A stretch of 64,000 nt of DNA from the NCBI GenBank assembly GCA_947069175.1, contig CAMTDV010000002.1, forward strand, positions 9,589,054 through 9,653,053, written 5' to 3'. Position 1 is the stretch's first letter; every line of letters begins with the position of its first letter. The DNA comes from Scalesia atractyloides. Taxonomy: Eukaryota > Streptophyta > Magnoliopsida > Asterales > Asteraceae. Position numbers and translations under genes: made by a program. Shown here piece by piece: positions 12,601 to 24,539 of the stretch. The notes under the pieces were generated by a model. It saw only the letters and a list, made by a program, of their open reading frames with translations, made no database searches and was not told the DNA's origin.

Positions 12601-13140
12601 GATAATGATGTAGTGAATGATATGTTTCCTGCAAACGCAATATATGCTTCTTTACTATTTGATATAGGTGCGGATAAAAGTTTTGTATCCGTAAAATTTT
12701 TTGCAAGCTCTAAGTTGCCAAAATCACTGACTGTCGAAGTCGCCAATGGGAAATCTATCACCATTGATTTTGTTCATCGTAATTGTGTTCTCATTCTCAA
12801 TTAGCATGAATTTCCGATCGAACTCATACCCATGCAATTGGGTAGTTTTGATATCATAGTAGGCATGAATTGGCTTACCAAGGTCCATGCCAAAGTCATT
12901 TGCTTTGAAAAATTTATTCACATTCCTTTTTCGTGTAGTGACACCATGAATGTTTATGGCGAGAAACCCTCTAAAGGGCAAAAACTTATGCCGTGGGTCC
13001 AATCGAATAAGTACTTACGTAAGGAGTACTTAGCCTTTTTGGCCCATATTGTGGAAAAGAAAGGCGAAGGAAAAAGCGTAAATGATATTCCAATCATTTG
13101 TGAATTTCCCGAAGTCTTCCCTGAAGACATACCCGGTCTT
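12601..13140 (+). pseudogene. Aspartic protease region, gypsy copy A
   Basis: Encodes a retropepsin-like segment: LLFDIGADKSFVS at 12,652-12,690 is the active-site loop, normally D-T/S-G but reading D-I-G here (12,661-12,669). The segment FDIIVGMNWL at about 12,847-12,876 matches the conserved GMDWL-like motif. One in-frame stop (TAG, 12,802-12,804) splits the domain. The frame then runs into the linker ending FPEVFPEDIPGL, the usual bridge to reverse transcriptase. The protease would cleave the Gag-Pol polyprotein; this copy cannot. Confidence 0.8.
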
Positions 13141-14450
13141 CTCCGCTCATTCCGTTGATTTTTTTATTGACATCATACCCGACGCTACACCTATGGCGAA
13201 ATCTCCTTACTGTCTCGCACCTTCGGGAATGCGAGAACTAACAAGACAACTTCAAGAGTTAAATGCTTCATTCTTCCTAGCATATCTCCGTGGGGCACTC
13301 TGGTCCTTTTCGTTAAACTCACCATAAGAAACCGGTACCCTCTTCCTTGTATCGATTATCGTGTGAATTGATTGTCGTGAGTTTAATAAACTCACCTTAA
13401 AAACCGTTACCCTTTTCCTCGTAACGACGACCTATTCGACCAACTCCAAGGAGCAACGTGTTTCTTGAAAATCGAAGTTCGTTCTGGACATCATCAGGTT
13501 TGAGTCCTTAAGAAGACATACCAAAAACAACATTTCACACTAGATATTGTCACTACCAGTTCATGGTCATGGCTTTTGGCTTAACCAATGTACCCGCGGT
13601 TTTCGTGGGCTTGATAAAATGTATGTGTAAGCATTACTTGGACCTTTTTGTGATTGTATTTATTGAAGATATTCTAATCTACACCAAATCCAAGACCGAA
13701 CATGAGGGTCATTGCATTTAATCTTAGAACTCCATCGAATCGAACGACGCAAAATTCTCCAAGTGTGAATTTTGGCTAAAAGAAGTTCAATTTCTTGGCC
13801 ACATCGTAAACGAAAAAGGTATCCACGTTGACCCAGCCAAAATCAAAACCCTCAAGAGTTGGATCGAACTAAAATCCCCTTTCCAAGTTTGTTCTATCCT
13901 TGGATTGGCGGGTTATCACCACCTGTTCATCTCCAGCTTCTCCAAAATCTCCAAGCTTCTCACTTGGTTGATACAAAAGGATAAACCATTTGTTTGGGGG
14001 TCCCAAACAAGAGGAATCTTACCAAATTCTGAAGGACATGCTTTGTAATGCTCCTATCCTAACTCTTCCCAACGGAATGATGATTTCGTTGTTTATTGCG
14101 ATGCCCCCAACCAAGGTTTTAGTTGTGTCCTTATGCAACGGACAAAGTCATTGCCTACGTATCAAGGCAACTCAAAATTGATGAAAAGAACTACACCACC
14201 CATAATATCGAACTCAATGCGGTTTTTTTGCCCACAAAATTTGGCAACACCACCTTTATGGTACTAAGTGTGTGGTCTTCACCGATCATAAGAGCCTCCA
14301 ACATATCTTTAACCAAAAAATAACTCAACATGCGTCAGGGACGATGGGTGGAGTTGTTAAACGATTACGATTGTGAAATTCGCTACTATCTTAGTAAAGC
14401 GAATGTTGTGGCCAATGCTCTTAGTTGTAAAAACATATCAGGGTCCATGG
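13141..14450 (+). pseudogene. Reverse transcriptase and RNase H remnant, gypsy copy A
   Basis: The RT thumb-to-palm order is recognisable across shifting frames: SPYCLAPSGMREL (13,204-13,242), a degraded NRYPLP segment, FMVMAFGLTNVPAVF (about 13,561-13,605) and the catalytic box FIEDILIYT (13,659-13,685), where the usual YIDD has become FIED. The LGHIVNEKGI segment is near 13,795. RNase H follows (GPKQEESYQILKDML near 14,000; DHKSLQHIF-like segment near 14,290; YLSKANVVANALS at about 14,385-14,425). Several stops and frameshifts are present. The same FIED change in copy B shows loss before duplication. Confidence 0.85.
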
Positions 14451-14639
14451 CATTCATTGCTTACAAATCTAAACCCACATCCAATCTCATATTCGTGAGG
14501 CACAATACTCATCTGTTAACGAAGACAATTTGTATGACGAGGTGCAGTGTGGTGAATAGGATTAACTTGAGTCTAAATCTAAAGGTATCCTCCATTATGT
14601 TGATCGTATTTGGATTCCAAACCATGATAACCTTGGTGA

Positions 14640-15894
14640 TATTTTGATAAAGGAAGTGCACAAATATCTGTTTTTCATTCTTCTAGGCGCGTGCAAGATC
14701 TACGAAGACCTTCGACATTTATATTGTGGTCGGGCCTGAAGAGGACATTGCTCTCTTCGTGTCTAAATGCCTCACTTGCTCCAAAGTGAAAGCTGAACAC
14801 CAACACCCTTCAGGCCTACTCTAACAACCCAAAATTTCAATGTGGAAAATTGGAGAGTATTGCCATGGATTTCATTACCAAGCTCCAACAAACATCATCC
14901 AAGCATGATAGTATTTGGCTGATCATTGATCGATTGACCAAATCAGCTCATTTCCTTCCAATCCATGAAGACTACCGCATTGAGAAATTGGCGGTATCCA
15001 CACAGAAGTAGTCATTTGCCGCCATGGTATTCCTCTCGACATCATTTCGGATCAGGATGGTCGATTCACTTCCCGCCTTTGCCAATATTTCAATATGCTT
15101 TGGGTACTCAACTCATTCTTCGTACGGCTTTCCATCCTTAATCCAATGGACAAACCAAACGTACCATCCAAACTCTCAAAGATATGCTTCGATCTTGCGT
15201 AATCGATTTTGGTGGCAATTGGGATATACATTTAGCTTTGGTCGAGTTCTCTTAAAATAACCGTTACCACTCTAGTATTCAAATGGCACCTTTGGGAAAC
15301 ATTGTATGGTCGTAAATTTTGTTAACCAATTGGTTAGCACGATATCAGCAAATCAAAAATTACCAGTCCTGAGCTCATACAAGAGAGGACGGATAAAATT
15401 TTACAAATCCACGACAACCTACTCAGGGAACAAAGTTGTCAAAGCAACTACGCTAACAAGAGACACAACCCTTTGGAATTCAACGTTGGTGATCTTGTAC
15501 TCCTCAAGGTATTCCCACAGAAGGGAGTGGTATGCTTTGGTAAGAAAGGCAAACTTATTCATCGATATGCAGGTCCTTTCAAGATTCTACACAGAATGGA
15601 AAAGTGGCCTATCAACTCGACTTACTCTAACATCCAATTTTCCATGTTTCTAATCTGAATAGGTGCCTAGCTGATGAAGGACTTCAAAGTCCACTCGACG
15701 ACTTACGCATCAATGAGTCTATGCACTTCATCGAGATACCGGTTGAAATCATGTACCGCGAAGTCAAGCTACTCCGACTTAGTGGTACTCCTATCATCAA
15801 GGTACGTTGGGAATTAAAACGTGGTGCGGAATTCACTTTGGAACGTGAAGATGAAACAAAGACCACCTACCTACACCTTTGGTTTGATTTATAG
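14640..15894 (+). pseudogene. Integrase remnant, gypsy copy A
   Basis: The integrase core is readable in pieces: AMDFITKLQQTSSKHDSIWL (about 14,862-14,920, first catalytic Asp), IDRLTKSAHFLPIHEDYRIE, then CRHGIPLDIISD-type sequence near 15,020-15,055 carrying the second Asp, and a degraded TIQTL..ML segment near 15,160. The C-terminal part has FNVGDLVLLKV (15,476-15,508) and a tail ending WELKRGAEFTLERED..YLHLW to the stop at 15,892-15,894. This tail is typical of plant Ty3/gypsy integrases. I cannot show a true chromodomain. Multiple stops and shifts make it non-functional. Confidence 0.8.
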
Positions 15895-16675
15895 TTCATG
15901 CAAGATAGTATAATTCATATAACTTAGTATACATTTGACATGTGGATTTTAGACGTTTTCTATACTCATGCTATATAGACAAACTTGTATGCTCACCGCA
16001 CATTTTGTATTGAAATATACTTTAATACATGTTGTATGAAACTGATGTCTTTATGACAAGAAATCTATTTAGGGTGGACTAGAAACTCAATTGAAACTTT
16101 ATTTATTAATTTTGTACTTGTTATGTTTCAATACGTGATGTGTTACAACGGGTGTAACAATTACCAAAAGTATTGTGTTGACAGTTACTTTCTTCTTGTA
16201 AATCCTTATATAAGGATTTAGAAATACATGATCTCCCTTTTGTAGAGTTCATGGAAATCAGTCCAAACATGGATAGATTATAAAATAAGTTGAACTTTAA
16301 ATTTAAGATCCATAGAATAGAATATGAGAACAAGGAGGCTAAATATCAGATCGAAGAATTAAAGCAATTAATCAACAAGTGAATAAAATTTGTGTTTATT
16401 ATTGTGAATTCATAATCCGTTAAAAACATCAGGTGTACAACATATTGAGATGGCACTCATTTTTCACAAGGACTTTGAATTAAGTGTTACTAGATAATTC
16501 TCGTGAACATCTTGATTATGCATATGTTTTTCTATTACAATGTTAAAACAGATTACAAACAGATATATTACCTTCATGCAAAATGTACCTCCTAATCTAA
16601 ACAAATATAGAAGTTCCAAATGTGGCTATGCAATCTTTGCACTTATCACCCTAAAAATGAAAGCATGAATCTTAG

Positions 16676-16890
16676 GGACTGTTTGTTTAGCTTTTAGTGA
16701 GATTCTTAATGGTTCAGATCTCTTACTGGTTCAGCACCTAATGGTTGAGACTTTTTGTTTCGTAAGCAGATATGGTTTAGATATTCGCCTCTAAATGGGT
16801 AAGCGCTATACTAAGTCTGAATGGTTAAAACCTATAATCTGAATTGGTTAGACATTTGCCTCTAAATGGTTAAGCATTATACCGTTTGTT
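16676..16890. mobile_element. Small non-coding insertion with internal repeats
   Basis: Compared with the paralogous 33.2-kb copy, extra sequence begins at GGGACTGTTTGTTTAGC and ends near ACCGTTTGTT. Inside, a stretch containing TTCGCCTCTAAATGG is repeated imperfectly as TTTGCCTCTAAATGG. Copy B carries the same insertion (46,494-46,680) with a small internal deletion. Size and lack of coding fit a MITE-like element, but I could not find matching inverted ends, so class is undetermined. Confidence 0.35.
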
Positions 16891-17344
16891 AAAAATTTTT
16901 GCAAGAATATCCATAATTATATTATCACAACATCAAAGCACATCATGAACATATTACTCTCCTATTAAAAGGTACCACAAAATCTTAATTACATGGAAAA
17001 GCTCCAAATTTGGTATACAATCTTTTTCCTCCCCCTTCTCGTTGACTTAGAAGTTGAAAGCAAGAAAGTCTTGAGTATATTTAATTTTGAATTCTTAAAA
17101 TTATTAAGCATCTAAGAATTCGCACCTGAGTGTTATAGTTGTTAGAATAAAGTTTCATAACTCTATCTAGCACACATGTCACAACTACTCAACAAGTCAC
17201 GTATTTCTATGTGATTTTGAAATACATGCTTAATTATGAATTGAGAGTAGCTATCACACTCATGTCCCATAGAATTCGTTATTTACACTAGTGAATACTT
17301 AATAACTAATTTGGTGAAATGTGACATCATTGTTGTTAGCTTAG

Positions 17345-17480
17345 GTTGTATTTGCCTTAATGTTGAAAGCTCTGCCCTTTGCTGGTGGATTCGGCGGGTT
17401 TGCCTGATTTGTTTGGTAAATTGGGTTGGCTTAAGCTCAAGCAATAATGAAACTCATTAGTGTCGTTTATATGTTGAAAT
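17345..17480 (-). pseudogene. Short gypsy gag fragment (antisense)
   Basis: The minus strand encodes a stretch like the linker after the gag zinc knuckles: NLPNKSGKPAESTSKG followed by a FNI-like tripeptide, comparable with the ARGRAYNINTN segment at about 58,675-58,715. The similarity extends upstream toward the knuckle. It is only about 45 codons, with shifts. The paralogous copy is at 47,125-47,265. It is a remnant of an older element distinct in orientation from the gypsy copy at 11,896-16,224. Confidence 0.5.
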
Positions 17481-17649
17481 CAAGAAGGTGGATAACTTGG
17501 TTTATTTGGCTCAATTTGTTTTTACCAAAATTCAAAATCTTGAAATCATGACACATTTTATGTTTATTATTCTGAATTCTTAACCCATTATAATGTTCAT
17601 GTGTAAAACATAAAGACATGACACTCATTTTTCATAAGGAGTCCTCAAA

Positions 17650-20600
17650 TTAAGTGTTATTATATTTTTCACCAGAACATCTTAATTGTGAAAAGGGATT
17701 TTCTATCATAATGTTAAAATGCATCACAAACATATATATATATCCTTTATGCAAAACTGTACTTTGGAAATCTAAACAGAAGCTAAGAGTTCAAAACATG
17801 GCTATAGGATCTTTACATGCAAAAATGTACTTTGGAAATCTAACTAAAACACGGATCTTAATAGGATCAAATTACAATCTTCAAATCTATGAAGAATCTA
17901 AGAAATCGCGTGTGCGCTTCTTAATTTCATGGTTGGTTGTGATTATAGTAAAGTGCCTCAGTCTCCACCTAGCACGTGTTATATTATTACTCAACAAGAT
18001 ACATATTTTTTATGTGAGGAAAAAATCGTGTGGAAGAAGCAGTTGTCACAACAATGTGAGTTCCCATATACAGGTAGATGTGTGTTTTAATGACGTTGGT
18101 TAAAAGTGGCGTAGAGGTAGACAACTATGTGATATGAAAAATGAGAATATGTTTAATTGATATGCCTGATTTCCCCTTCTCAAACCCTTTTATGTGTACA
18201 ATAAAGTGACACTCATTTTTCACATGGAACTTCAAATGAAGTGTTATTTTTTTTTTACAAATGTGTTTCTTTCGCAATGTGTAACACATCATCATTGTAT
18301 TTCCTTCTTGTAAATATGAACCTTGATAGCTAAGCAAAAGTGAACCGTAAAACTTGGCTTTGTAATCTTTATCCGCTGTCACTCTAAATACGAGACGAAA
18401 CTATTAAAAATATGTGATCATAAATCATATCTTCAAATTAGGGCATTTTATTTTTATTACACATTTTTATGTAAATTAAGATCAAAGTTTATTGTAAGGG
18501 AAAGAAGTTTGTTAAACACGTTTAAGTGTTGTCATATTTTTGAAAGAACATCTAAGATTAGATTTCTGCAACGCTAAAGCACACATCAGCATATTAATCG
18601 CCTAGTAAAATGTTCCAAAAAATTTTAATTATATGGAAAAGCTCTAAACTTGGCTATGCAATCATAACCCCCCTCCCTTCTCCCTCACATGAAAACAGGA
18701 ATCTTGAGTATATTCAAAGTTAAATTCTTAAGATTTGAAGCATTTAAGAATTCACGCGTACATGTTTTAGTAACTCTACTTAGCACACATGCTATATAAC
18801 TGCACAACAATTCACATATTGCTATGTGATTTCGAAGCACATGCATAATGGAGTTGCTATCCCACCCACCCATATATTCGTATATGTATACGTGGATTAA
18901 TGTTCAGATGAATGTTTCGAACCTAATTCGATCAAATGTGTCATAGAGATAACACACGACTATGTGATGTGAAAACTAATGTAAACATGTGTAGTTTGAA
19001 GTATATCATAAGTGTGTATATATATATATATATATAACTTTTTAGTCTTAGCAAACATAATACTAAAATGAAAGAGCGAGAGGGGTAATTAATAGATAAT
19101 AGAGTGTAAAAAGGAGGGGTTAAAATGCAAAATCTCACATGAAGGCACCATTATAAATAAAACCTAATTCTCCATTTTATTCAGCGCCGCTTCTGACTGC
19201 CACTGTCGGTAAACCCTAGTTCACCACTGCCGCTTCAGACGCATCCTCTGCCTCCAGTTGCTGATCCTAGACAGGCGAATGGTTAGTTATCTTTAACTCT
19301 TTGTTTATGTTGCTAATTATACTAACTGACTGATTCCTGATGCAGGGAACTGAAGATTGCGTGTTAAGTAATCTTGATAGCATGGTGATTGTTCATAGGA
19401 ATGTATCACCATGCCGAAGATAAGATCTGCCCACGTGATGCAGGTAACTAACCTAAAAAATGACATTTCTGATTAACCTTATTTAAATATCTACAGATGT
19501 TCCTTCGTTGAAGTGGCCGGGGTGACTGATGATTACATTTTTTTGTGAGGTTGAAGCTGCCACAGCATGATGATCCAAAACTTGCAAGTGTGGTTAATAG
19601 GCTTAATCAAAAGTTTATAAATCGTAAGCCCCAATCACGTGTAGACGTTATTGTATCATGTTTTACTTTGTTCAAGGCTTTTTTAGTTACTTACAATGGT
19701 TCGTTCATTCTACAGATGATACTTCTTTGTCAAGCAGAAAGCTCATCTTTCATGGATATGGCTTCCACTCAAAGCAAGGTTTTAGCTGAGTCAGCAGTTT
19801 TCAAGAATCAGAGATTTTTAGTTTAGCACTGAAAGGAGAGAAGCTAAACGGGAATGGATTTAAGCTTTCTGAACCTTGTGATGATTGATTAAGATTTGAA
19901 GATTAGTTTTAATGACAATTCAGAGAGTTAGTTGTGATGATTGATTAAGATTTGAAGATTAGTTTAAATTTTATGTGTATCTTGTAATTGATTCCTATAA
20001 TAGTTGTAACATTTAAATGGTTATTCAAGGGTTTAACATTTGCTTCGGCTTTTGAATGGTTGTAATTATTTGACAATTGATGATGAAGAAAGAAGTTTAG
20101 AGTGATAAAATATTCCGTTACATACTAAGAACAATTTGATAAACATGCAGGTGGCAATAATCAGCTCTCGACTCGCACTCTAAACCAAATTCAAATTTTG
20201 ACCAAGGCCTTGACTTAGTATGGGGTTGACTAAGAACAATTTGATAAACATGTAGGTGAGTCAAGTCATAACCAGCTCTCGATGTGAATTCAAAGAGCTT
20301 GATTTGGTATGAAGTTGATTTAAAATTCAAAGTTTTGATTCTTGAAAAAAGGCCAAGCTTTTTCAAATCTTGATCGTTATTAAAAAATAAAAAAACTTCA
20401 AAGAAATGATAACTAACACTTGCAATTTATTTAATAAAATTAATAAATAAGTTAAAACATACCAAAAAATTATGATTTTCTGAAATATTATAAAAGTAAA
20501 AACTAAAAAATAGAAAAATCCTGTAGTTCTAGTTATTCTCTTTGTGACAAAATTGAACAAGAAGATTATTTTTCTTTTTTCTTTTGGATTTCATGGCAAT

Positions 20601-20700
20601 CGCACCATCCAGTGGTAAACATTTTAAAAATCAAGAAAAAATATGTTTAGTTTTTATTTTTTTTGCTGGATCACTCAGTACTATTTTTCAAAAAATTAAT

Positions 20701-20731
<31 letters not shown>
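17650..20731. repeat. Unit U, copy 3, 5' part
   Basis: Unit U copy interrupted by the MULE in its TA tract (20,705-20,731). Its 3' part resumes at 30,522. Its spliced-gene remnant at 19,152-19,860 is of the second cassette type. The closest relative is U5 (47,640-50,115), sharing a duplicated stretch around AACAATTTGATAAACATG (20,129 and 20,236). Confidence 0.8.
19152..19860 (+). pseudogene. Spliced-gene remnant of unit U, copy 3 (cassette type 2)
   Basis: TATA box at 19,152-19,158. First intron 19,282-19,345, exon 2 19,346-19,443, second intron 19,444-19,549 with an altered acceptor (GAG instead of CAG). From 19,545 a 93-codon frame reads through LPQHDDPKLASVVNRLNQKF and NRKPQSRVDVIVS to a stop at 19,824-19,826. 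It is the longest frame in any copy, but it is out of phase with the ATG in exon 1. Compared with copies 1, 2 and 4, about 150 bases between the acceptor and the LPQHDD segment are missing, and the downstream 200 bases are unrelated. I do not recognise the protein; a real ancestral coding exon is plausible. Confidence 0.45.
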
Positions 20732-20779
20732 GGTATAGGTTCATGTGAGAAAATTTAAAAGTGTGAGAAGGGTAAGAAG
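20732..20779 (+). repeat. MULE left terminal inverted repeat
   Basis: Begins GGTATAGGTTCATGTGAG and ends GGGTAAGAA. It pairs with 30,474-30,521 with an identical inner 32-base core and a few mismatches or one gap near the tip. It starts directly after the TA run. Confidence 0.9.
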
Positions 20780-21067
20780 GAATATGGTTGTGCCATGTGT
20801 CCTGTTTTTTTTTAAGATTTAGGGTATAATGGTAATTTCCCTAATAAAATCTATTCTTGGTAATTATTCTATATAACGAAAACCGGTTATATTCGGAGAT
20901 AATCAATTTGACTTTGCGCAAGATGTTGATAAAATTGCAGGGTTCATATTTGTTTTAAAATTCATCAATATTCGATTAGAATTCATACGTGATTGTCAAT
21001 CCATCCTCGATAACGTATACCCGGATAGATCGATTGTTACGATTTCTATTGAAAACGCTGCATTCAT
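20780..21067 (+). other. MULE left arm upstream of transposase
   Basis: About 290 bp of non-coding sequence between the terminal repeat and the inferred transposase ATG. It would hold the transposase promoter. An AT-rich stretch with TATATAACG lies near 20,871, but I cannot fix a TATA box with confidence. Confidence 0.4.
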
Positions 21068-21086
21068 ATGGAGAATCATGGATCAG

Positions 21087-21847
21087 GTATGTTTTCGTAG
21101 GGTTATTGTCTGTATTAGATCGCGGGTTGTTACATACTTTTTTTAATGTCATCTGAATGAATATTACTGTTCTAAATGGCGTATATATAGGAATGGAGTG
21201 CAGGGTGTTATTTGTTCATGTATCGTATTTTGTTTTGTTATTCAGTTTATCCACTATCTGCATAAACACTCTTTTGAAACCGTGTGTGTATGTGGTTACA
21301 ACATGTGGTGTTATTTCTTTATAGGAATTCATGGTGTATTTTTTTCTATATCATGTGGTGTTTTTTATGTTATAACCAATTTTTCCTTCACGGTGATTAT
21401 TAAGGGGCCAAATGTGCTGATACAGTTGTGTTCATTCATGGTGTTTTTTTAATACAGTTGTGTTATTCAGTGGGTTTTTTACAGCCCCTAGTAATACAGT
21501 TCTGTTCTGTTTCATGGTGTTTTTTATTACAGTCCTGGTCCTGCATGGTGTTTTTTAAAATATAGTTGTGTTCCTTCATGTTGCTTCTTTATAGGAATTC
21601 AGGGTGTTTTTTAATACAGTTCTGTTCTGTTCATGGTGTTTTTAATACAGTCCTGGTACTGCATGGTGTTTTTAAAATCCAGTTGTGTTCCTTCATGGTG
21701 TTTTTTACCTGTTATACGTGGTGTTTTTACGGTGATATCAAATACAGTTGTGTTCCTTCATGGTGTTTATTAACGGGATATTTTGTGCTGGTTTTTAATA
21801 CATACGGCTGTGGTGTTATTTATGTTAGATGTGGTGTTATTTTATAG
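21087..21847 (+). repeat. TGGTGTT-rich degenerate repeats in transposase intron 1
   Basis: The inferred first intron is filled, from about 21,340 to 21,840, with imperfect copies of a unit of roughly 40-60 bases containing TTCATGGTGTTTTTT and AATACAGTTGTGTTC. Open frames here are artefacts of the repeat. The complementary motif AACACCA is common in arrays at 25,980-26,500 and 29,390-29,880. Confidence 0.75.
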
Positions 21848-24470
21848 GGTCTCATAATTACCAGCTTGTTGGGCATCCACGTTTATCTCCTAATTCTGGT
21901 AAGAGGACTTTTTTACCTGAGGTGGAAGATTCGCTTAGGACGAGAGAGAAGATGACTTTCGACACACTGAATAATGCATTACTCTTTTATCAAAAGTACG
22001 CGATGGCTGCAGGCTTTACCGCCAGAAAGTCTTCCCAATATAAGCAACAGGATGTTGTTAAATCCAAATACTTTGTTTGCTCAAAGGAAGGGACCAATCT
22101 TTTAAGGTGATCGATTCTTCTAAAGTGGTCGACACCTCAAATATAGGCTCAAAAAGGAAATCTACTCGTCGGTTCCCTTCTATTAGGACTGGTTGCGAGG
22201 CACGTATGTGCCTAAAGCTTAACGGGATGAATTTATATGAGGTATACTATTTCAAGGAGGACCATAACCACTCTTTTATTGCTGATGAGGATAGGTATTT
22301 ACTCCCCGTTAACCGAGGATTGAATTATACCCAAGAGCAAGCGGTTAATGCTTTGAGTGCGATAAATATTGGACATGTGAAAGCATTTAATATCATGAGG
22401 ACATTGTATGGTGGTTTTGACAAGGTTGGGGCAACCAAATCCGATTTCAAGAATTTTAAGCGAGATTTAAACAGGTACATATCTGAGTTTGATGCTGATA
22501 TGATGATTAAACGGTTGTTGAGAAAGAAAGAGTATATGCCAAACTTTTCAATGGAGTATACAACCTCTGAAGATGGTATACTAAGGGCTTTGTTCTGGGC
22601 AGACGAGGAGGCGAAGCGGAATTTTTCAGTTTTCAGTGACGTGACGTGTCATTTGATGCAACATATTGGCGTAACAAGTTTGTTTACTAATCAATTTTGT
22701 TGATTATTTTTTTTATAAAATCGTTTTTAGCTTTATATAAAAGTTATTTATATGGTGTTTTTTGTGATAGGTACAAGATGATCTTCGTACCATTTACCGG
22801 TATTGACAACCATAATCGTAACGTTACACTTGGAGCCGATATAATAGGGAACGAAACCGCTGAAACGTATAGTTGGTTGCTTAGGGTTTTTCGTGAATCT
22901 TTTGGTCGTGCTCCTCCGGTGGTTGTGACCGACCAAGACCCCACAATGAAGAAGGCTATTGAAGATACATGGCCTAATAGTATGCATAGGTTATGCATGT
23001 GGCATATAATAGACAAGCTTACTTTTAAGGTGTTTTTGCTTATTCAATCTATTAATTTTGCTTCATTTTTGTTTGTGTTGTATTTATTTTTGTTTTCAAT
23101 TTTTTTCAATTGTGTTTTAGGTTGGCCCTATGATTTGTAATAGTACAGATTTCAAGAAGAGGTTGTGTTCCATTGTGTGGACCAATTCTGTACTGGCCGA
23201 GAAGTTTGAAAGCGAATGGGGTACCATAATGAATGATTTTAATCTCTCTGAGTATGAATGGTTACAGTCTATTTATCAGATAAGGGGTAGTTGGATATCG
23301 ACGTATTATCGTGATTAGTACATGTCTGGGCTCATGCGTACATCATCTGTTCAGAGAGTGAGAACCATTTTTTTGGACAGTTTTGCAACCCGGAGTGCAC
23401 CCTTGTCGAATTTTTGGGCCATTTTGATTCTGCAATTGAAGCTCAAAGACATGAGCATAGGAAGAACGACCATGAAACTAGAAACATGGTTGCTGATATA
23501 TGGGCTGTAGACTTTGCTTTCGAGGAGGAAGCCGCGAGGTTATACACACAGACTATTTTTTTGATGTCCAATTGGAGATACAAAACGGTATTCATAGATG
23601 TGTTATTGGAAAGTGGGAAACTATGGATGACTTCGTTAATTTTTTTGTGAAGGATTGAGAACAACCATGCACCACTTTCTTCGAGGTATACAGTAGACTT
23701 TTTTTTTCTTTGTTTTGTTTACATTTTTCTTTAAATATACTTGGATCCGGCACATGAATTAGTATGGTGTCATTTGCTTAATCGATTTTTTTTGTAACAA
23801 TTTATATGTTTTTTGTTGTGACTTATAGGTAATGGTGCGGGAGGCCGACATGAATATATGTTGTACATGCAAAAGATTCGAACAGTTTGGGTTGTTGTGC
23901 TCACTCATATTCTGTGTGCTTGGGATGCTTGACGTGACGGAATTCCCTCAACGATATAAACTTAGACGTTGGACGAGGGAGGTTGTTACCAATAGTTCTC
24001 CTGGTGTTATTTTAGGTATGAATGAGGATGAAGATCGGTATAACGAAGTAAACCGGGTTGTACATGAGATAACACAACATACAGAGTCGGTTATTAACAA
24101 ACTTGTTACCAATTTCGATGCATTGTGCTCATTTAGGGATCATGTGGTTAAGTTTTTCGATTTAGCTGACGAGGCAGTCGGGAGTGCACCTCGTAAGAGT
24201 CGTAGGGAAAAATTTGCTGAAATAACCGGCAATACCCAACCATCTACAGTTACTGTTCGTCTCCTCGTTGGAACTAGATTTAAAGGTATGGGTAAGCCGA
24301 AACGGATGAAGTCTAAACGTGAAATTGCAAGAAGCCAAACGGGTAATAAGAGACGTCGTTGTCAAAATTGCTTTAGGTACGGTCACAACAGACGTACCTG
24401 TAAACACCCTAAAAGGAAACAAGAAGACATTAGTTCCGAGGAAGACTGGGGAAAAGAGGTGATCGAATCT

Positions 24471-24539
24471 GACGAGGATGAAGCAGACGAGGACGAAGCA
24501 GACGAGGACGAAGCTGACGAGGACGAAGCTGACGATTAG
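24471..24539 (+). repeat. 15-bp coding repeats encoding an acidic tail
   Basis: Four tandem copies of GACGAGGACGAAGCA or its T variant (the first with GATG), each encoding DEDEA, end the transposase reading frame just before the TAG stop. This is a recent-looking minisatellite expansion within the C-terminus. Confidence 0.85.

Larger units (their letters stand above)
11896..16224 (+). mobile_element. Degenerate Ty3/gypsy element, copy A
   Basis: Remnant of a Ty3/gypsy retrotransposon in the order gag C-terminus, protease, reverse transcriptase, RNase H, integrase (PR before RT, IN last), broken by stops and frameshifts throughout. The bounds come from comparison with the p-q junction near 32,335-32,785, which lacks the element. 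No clear LTR pair, primer binding site or polypurine tract was found, and the gag N-terminus is missing. Copy B (41,651-46,045) shares most of the disabling changes, so the element was dead before the segment duplicated. The double CCHC gag arrangement is of the same general type as the gag at 58,477-59,974. Confidence 0.85.
16225..17650. repeat. q block, copy 1
   Basis: Non-coding block paralogous to 46,046-47,640 and, in its first part, to 32,786-33,302 (all share AACAAGGAGGCTA near 16,330, 32,895 and 46,138). It contains an insertion at 16,676-16,890 absent from the 33-kb copy and a small antisense gag fragment at 17,345-17,480. The remainder carries the same sub-repeats as unit U, including the box GAAATACATGCTTAATTATG near 17,219. 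Confidence 0.7.
21068..24539 (+). pseudogene. FAR1-type MULE transposase, five exons, disrupted
   Basis: DNA-cutting transposase of the Mutator superfamily, related to FAR1/FRS proteins; it would act in the nucleus on the element ends. Inferred exons: 21,068-21,086 (starts MENHGS), 21,848-22,677, 22,771-23,029, 23,121-23,685 and 23,829-24,539, all with GT-AG introns. Domains: FAR1 zinc-binding region (FYQKYAMAAGFTARKSS, YFVCSKEG, TGCEARM, EDHNHSF); DDE core with VSFDATY (first Asp codon 22,655-22,657), VTDQDPTM, the CMWH motif and RGSWISTYY; SWIM-type finger CTCKRFEQFGLLCSLIF whose final His is Leu; a CCHC knuckle (CQNCFRYGHNRRTC) and an acidic tail of DEADE repeats. Lesions: frameshift near 22,095, a 5-bp tandem duplication (GTGAC) at about 22,636-22,645, TAG at 23,316-23,318, and shifts near 23,350-23,420 and 23,560. 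The first exon is inferred from splice sites only. Confidence 0.88.

Noticed and set aside
15660..15894. Chromodomain at the gypsy integrase C-terminus
   Set aside because: The tail WELKRG..FTLERED is the usual gypsy integrase end, but I cannot see a convincing chromodomain after it.
18125..19138. Minus-strand frames of 62-85 codons in U3
   Set aside because: No motifs, not kept in U5, low-complexity AT-rich sequence.
21198..21847. Cys/Phe/Val-rich frames upstream of the transposase
   Set aside because: They fall in TGGTGTT repeats inside an inferred intron; composition is that of the repeat.
22744..23016. Minus-strand frames within the transposase
   Set aside because: Shadows of exon 3, which has clear MULE motifs on the plus strand.
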